Source: Halopiger xanaduensis SH-6 (GTDB lineage: Archaea; Halobacteriota; Halobacteria; Halobacteriales; Natrialbaceae). Taken from it: 64,000 nt of DNA. The stretch is taken from positions 632,270 to 696,269 of the forward strand of contig NC_015666.1 in the NCBI RefSeq assembly GCF_000217715.1, in the 5' to 3' direction. Below, one piece after another: positions 60,429 through 64,000 of this stretch. Numbering within the stretch: the stretch's first letter is position 1; every line of letters starts with the position of its first letter. A program made the translations under genes and the position numbers. The notes beneath the pieces are model-generated. The model saw only the letters and a list, made by a program, of their open reading frames with translations, was not told where the DNA came from and made no database searches.

Positions 60429-60525
60429 CGGACCGTCGGCCGACGCGAGGCAGACGCGCGTCGGACGCGTCTGACGCCCGACTGACTGACACTTTTGCCA
60501 TCCGATCGCATACCCTGTGCTGTCC

Positions 60526-60921
60526 ATGTCCGCCGACCAGCGACCCTCTCAAACCCCCGAACCCCAGACCAATCGAGAGCAGACCGGCGCCGCGGCGACC
60601 GACGTCGAACTCGAGTTCCGCTCGTCCGCCGCGTCGACGGAAGCGCACTCGAATGCGTCGTCGACACCCGCAGCCGCGCCGGACTCGACGACCGCTCGGG
60701 AGCCGCCGCTCAGCCACCGCATCGAACGGACGGCGCTCCGGGCGCGAGTGACGGCCTTGGAACGCGCACTCGAGACGAGCGAGTCCCGACAGCAGGAGAT
60801 CGTCACGCAGTACGAACGGGTGCTCGCGGAGCGGACGGACGAGACGCAGGACGGCTCGAGTACGGGATCGGCCGACGCGGACGACGGACTCCTGCGGCGA
60901 CTGCTCGAGCGCTGGCGGTAG
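60526..60921 (+). CDS. Disordered protein with C-terminal coiled coil
   Basis: The 131-residue protein starts MSADQRPSQTPEPQTNREQT. Residues 1-60 are Ser/Thr/Ala/Pro-rich and probably disordered. Residues 65-105 form a coiled coil (RTALRARVTALERALETSES). The end (DDGLLRRLLERWR) is an amphipathic helix. No family was recognised. Confidence 0.55.
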   Translation: MSADQRPSQTPEPQTNREQTGAAATDVELEFRSSAASTEAHSNASSTPAAAPDSTTAREPPLSHRIERTALRARVTALERALETSESRQQEIVTQYERVLAERTDETQDGSSTGSADADDGLLRRLLERWR

Positions 60922-61018
60922 CGACCGCAAACGGCGGTCCCCCTGACGCCCCTCCGTTTTCGGTGCGATCCACGGACGACCGACACGACGTAACCGCAGC
61001 GAAAAACGAGCTACAGAA

Positions 61019-61789
61019 TCAGTCCGAACTGCCGACTTCGGCCGTCGCGTCCGCCTCGGTATCGGCAGCGGTCTCGAGATCCGCATCGGCGGTCGCGACC
61101 GCACCTTCCTCCGCGCGAACCTCCTCGACGAACGCGAGGAAGTTATCGAAGACGAGTTTCGCAGGGCAAGCCTGCCGATAGTTCTCCTCGGTGATTTCGT
61201 CGAGGATCGACTCGAGGCGTTCGTCGGAGAGTTCCTTGCGGTGGACGAGTTCGCGGGCCGTCTTGGTATCGTACTCGGGGTGGAACTGGACGCCGAAAAC
61301 GCGATCCTTCCGGAAGCCGTGGTTGGAGTACTCGTTCTCGGCGAGCGGTTCGGCACCGGGCGGGAGTTCTGATACTTCGTCGGAGTGGCTGGTGAAGGCG
61401 GTGAACTCCTCGGCGATGCCGTCGAAGAGTCGCGAGTCGCCGAGTTGCTCGATCTCGCTGTAGCCGACCTCGTAGGCGCCCATATCCTCGACCGTGCCGC
61501 CGAGGACGTGCGCGAGCAGTTGGTGGCCCCAACAGACGCCGAGGAAGGGGATGCCGCGATCGATTGCGTCGCCGACCCACTCCGCCGCGGTGGCGATCCA
61601 CTCCTCGTCCCAGTAGACCGACGACCGCGACCCGGTGACGACGGCGCCGTCGAAGTCGAAGGTTTCGGGGACCTCTCCTGCGGTCACGTCGAACTCCGAC
61701 AGCGACGCGTCGAGTTCGCGCCGGAAGTTCCGCGTCGTGTTCTCGTCCCGATGGGCGGCATTCAGGACGGCGATTCGAAGTTGCTTCAT
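61019..61789 (-). CDS. Class I glutamine amidotransferase-like protein
   Basis: The 256-residue protein has the GATase class I nucleophile FLGVCWGHQLLAHVLGG (Cys about 86) and VFGVQFHPEYD (His, Glu). The last 35 residues are an acidic tail. It resembles GuaA-type GATase domains but stands alone, so the acceptor is unknown. Confidence 0.85.
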   Translation of the reverse strand: MKQLRIAVLNAAHRDENTTRNFRRELDASLSEFDVTAGEVPETFDFDGAVVTGSRSSVYWDEEWIATAAEWVGDAIDRGIPFLGVCWGHQLLAHVLGGTVEDMGAYEVGYSEIEQLGDSRLFDGIAEEFTAFTSHSDEVSELPPGAEPLAENEYSNHGFRKDRVFGVQFHPEYDTKTARELVHRKELSDERLESILDEITEENYRQACPAKLVFDNFLAFVEEVRAEEGAVATADADLETAADTEADATAEVGSSD

Positions 61790-61889
61790 CGTCCCCTATT
61801 GGCGACTCGATAAAGAAAGGCCTTCTGCACATCGCTGTCATTGCCGCAATCACGGCCGAGACCGCGCATTCGTTTTCTACTGGTGCTCA

Positions 61890-63257
61890 TTATCGATCAT
61901 TGTCAACGCGGTAGTAGCAGCCGGTTTCATCGCGTCGGAACGGCTCGCCCGTGTCAAACCATCCGTCGGCGAACCGGCCGCGGTCCGCGGTATCGTCGGG
62001 TTTCTCGTTCGTTCGATCACCGGTTCCGAAACCTGCGTCGACGTCGTCATCGGTGTCGGCGTCGCCGACGTAGCCATCCGAAAGTATCGGTCCCGAAAGC
62101 GCGAGTTGGCCCGTTCCCGCACCCTCGAGCGGGTCGCCGTCGCTTCCGTCGGCGACCAACTTGACGCGGCAGTCGGGGACCGGTTTACCGAGACTATCAG
62201 CGTCGGTACCGGCAGATGCTGCTGTATCCGTTCCCGTCTGACTCAGGGCGATCGGACACTCGAGCCGGCCGTACGTCCGCGCGATCGGGATTTCGTGCGC
62301 GCGGTAGGGCTCGAGGACGTCTGCAGGGACGGACGCGTCGGGGAACGCGCGCTCGAGCGAGTCGGCAGCCTCGGGGAATTTGGACTCGGCCGCGAGGTCG
62401 CGAAACGCGGCCGTTCGACCCGCAAACAGAGTCGCCTCCTCGCTCTCGATGGCGGTCAGCGTATCGCCGGGGTCGAACGCCCGATCGAGTAGGAGCCGGC
62501 CGCCGGCGTACAGCGTCGGGAGGGCGACGCGAACGAGCCCGTCGTGGGCCGATAACGGCGAGACGAGCGGGACGGTGTCCCGGGGGGAGAGCCCCCACGT
62601 CACCAGCGTCGCGATGCAGTTCCACTCGAGGCTCCGCGCGGAGTACGCGGCTATCGGGCGGCCGCCGTCGCCGTGAAGGAGCAGCAGCGGTCGATCGGCG
62701 TCGGTCTGATCGTCGCCGACTCGAGGGTCGACCCCATCGGACGACGCGGTCCTGCTCGAGCGGTCGGCGTCGGTCTCGACGTCGGCTACGGCTAGTTCGG
62801 AGAGCGTCACCGTCCGATCGAACGGCATCGAGCGCACGAGATCACGCTGGGCGGACTCGGAAACGACGAGCGCCGGCTCGAGCACCTCGAACGGCCGCTC
62901 GACCGTCACGGGCGTCAAGCGGTGCGAGACGGGAGCGAACGTCGCGCCGAGTCGGTGGCAGGCAAAGAAGAGTGCGAGCGAGGCCACCCGATTGCGGGTG
63001 ACGAGGCAGACGGTGTCGCCGGCGTCGATCCCAAGTTCGGCGAGGCGGTCGGCCGTCGCGTCGGCCAGCCTCGAGAGTTCGGCGTAGGAAACCCGGTCCT
63101 CGTGGATCGTCTCCGCGGGTGCGTAGAGTCGCTCCTCCGAGATGTCGACGACCGCCGTCCGATCGGGGAACCGATCCGCGCGCCGCGCCAGCGAGAGAGT
63201 CACGACCTCGGGTACCACGCTCGAGTCCGTAATACGGCGGGGGTCACTCGCAAGCAC
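61890..63257 (-). CDS. Degenerate AMP-binding (acyl-CoA synthetase-like) protein
   Basis: The 455-residue protein matches the N-terminal domain of the ANL superfamily (EDRVSYAELSRLADATADRL, VCLVTRNRVASLALFFACHR). The ATP P-loop is altered (LLLLHGDGGRPIAAYSA instead of TSGTTGxPK) and the YGxTE motif reads YGRLEC. The C-terminal lid with the catalytic Lys is absent; the protein ends after DGWFDTGEPFRRDETGCYYR. A GTG at 63257 is the likely start, with others at 63218. It may be an inactive relative with a binding role. It follows an alpha/beta hydrolase on the same strand. Confidence 0.7.
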   Translation of the reverse strand: MLASDPRRITDSSVVPEVVTLSLARRADRFPDRTAVVDISEERLYAPAETIHEDRVSYAELSRLADATADRLAELGIDAGDTVCLVTRNRVASLALFFACHRLGATFAPVSHRLTPVTVERPFEVLEPALVVSESAQRDLVRSMPFDRTVTLSELAVADVETDADRSSRTASSDGVDPRVGDDQTDADRPLLLLHGDGGRPIAAYSARSLEWNCIATLVTWGLSPRDTVPLVSPLSAHDGLVRVALPTLYAGGRLLLDRAFDPGDTLTAIESEEATLFAGRTAAFRDLAAESKFPEAADSLERAFPDASVPADVLEPYRAHEIPIARTYGRLECPIALSQTGTDTAASAGTDADSLGKPVPDCRVKLVADGSDGDPLEGAGTGQLALSGPILSDGYVGDADTDDDVDAGFGTGDRTNEKPDDTADRGRFADGWFDTGEPFRRDETGCYYRVDNDR

Positions 63258-63275
63258 GGCTTCTTGGACCGCCTC

Positions 63276-64000
63276 TCAGCGATCGTCGTCCGCTTGTTCC
63301 TCGAGAAAGCCCAGAAGCCGATCGTTGACCGTCCGCGACCGCTCGATCATCGCGAGGTGGCCCGCGCCCTCGAGGGCGACGAACTCGCCCCGCGGAAGCC
63401 CGCGCGCGAGGTCCTGACCGGTCTCCCCGGGAACGAGCCCGTCGTCGGTCCCGTGGAAAACTCGCGTCGGCTGGGTCACCTCGACCAGCCAGTCGCTCGC
63501 GTCGAACCCCTCGAGCGCGGCGACCTGCGCGTCCCAGCCCTCGCGGTCGGCGTCGCCGTCCGCGCGCCAGTCGACGATACCGTCGACGACGTCCGGTTGC
63601 TCGGCGATAAACTCGTCGGAGAGCCCCGCCGCGAGCGACTCCCGCAGTGCGTCGGGGTCGTCCGGCGAAGCAAAGAGCGGCTCGAGATCGAATTCGGACC
63701 CCTCGGCCGCAGTGCCGATCAGTGAGAGCGTTTCGACGCGACTCGAGGTCCGGGCTGCGGCGAGGGCGACCGCGCCGCCGAGGCCGCAGCCGACGAGGTG
63801 CGCGTTCCGAATCTCGCACTCGGCGAGGACGGCTTCGAGGTCGCCCGCGAGCGTCTCGAGATCGTAGGGACCGGGTGGTGCGTCGGAGCGGCCGGTTCCG
63901 CGCAGATCCCAGACGACGGCCTCGTAGGGGCCGGCGACGGCGGCGTGTTGCCAGCCCCACGACCAGCCGCCGAGGCCGGCTTCGGGGACGAAGACGACGG
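63276..64000 (-). CDS. Alpha/beta hydrolase, N-terminal part outside window
   Basis: The visible 241 residues show an alpha/beta hydrolase fold: VVFVPEAGLGGWSWGW (oxyanion side), [32 protein letters not shown] and GAGHLAMIERSRTVND with the catalytic-type His. At the nucleophile elbow the usual GxSxG reads GCGLG, so Ser is replaced by Gly. It is probably cotranscribed with the AMP-binding gene. The start is beyond 64000. Confidence 0.8.
   Translation of the reverse strand, partial: VVFVPEAGLGGWSWGWQHAAVAGPYEAVVWDLRGTGRSDAPPGPYDLETLAGDLEAVLAECEIRNAHLVGCGLGGAVALAAARTSSRVETLSLIGTAAEGSEFDLEPLFASPDDPDALRESLAAGLSDEFIAEQPDVVDGIVDWRADGDADREGWDAQVAALEGFDASDWLVEVTQPTRVFHGTDDGLVPGETGQDLARGLPRGEFVALEGAGHLAMIERSRTVNDRLLGFLEEQADDDR

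Overview
The window looks like the chromosome of an extremely halophilic archaeon. The proteins are very acidic, the coding DNA is GC-rich with many CTCGAG sites, promoters are TATA-type with leaderless or very short-leader starts, Tat lipobox lipoproteins are common, and arginine is made with an ArgW carrier protein. Gene content resembles the Natrinema/Haloterrigena group, but that placement is an inference. There is no rRNA and no CRISPR array.

Positions 1 to about 15.35 kb are an integrated virus of the pleolipovirus type (SNJ2/betapleolipovirus-like), cut by the left window edge. It has a tyrosine integrase at the left edge, an operator array and a winged-helix regulator, an HTH/LAGLIDADG-like protein, a type IV pilin and an AbrB-like protein. 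A rightward structural operon follows: four-helix membrane protein, secreted protein with a PGF-CTERM-like tail, Tat-exported spike-like protein, two membrane proteins and a P-loop ATPase. After a small PD-(D/E)XK-like nuclease come small regulators, an A+T-rich island (about 10.6-12.4 kb) of four unknown genes, a block of dense palindromes, and a leftward replication-type operon with two zinc-ribbon proteins. The element ends at the 3' end of an intron-containing tRNA-Arg(UCU), the presumed attachment site.

From 15.5 to 48 kb is ordinary chromosome. It holds SRP54, thiamine genes thiM/thiE, universal stress proteins, redox enzymes, DoxX, a divergent two-rhodanese locus, a candidate TumA/TumE-like toxin-antitoxin pair, an M29 aminopeptidase, threonine aldolase, a CDF metal transporter, an XPD-type helicase, and a thiosulfate-uptake cluster (TsuA-TusA-rhodanese).

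From 49.2 to 58.8 kb is a complete carrier-protein arginine cluster, argG-argH-argW-argX-argC-argB-argD-argE-argF. It is preceded by an unusual 30-codon Arg-rich reading frame set between inverted repeats. Threonine synthase, a glutamine amidotransferase-like protein, a degenerate AMP-binding protein and an alpha/beta hydrolase fragment close the window.

The most interesting unexplained parts are the provirus control region (631-753), the A+T-rich cargo island, the palindrome block at 12.4-12.6 kb, the viral pilin and PGF-CTERM-like protein, and the argG leader element.
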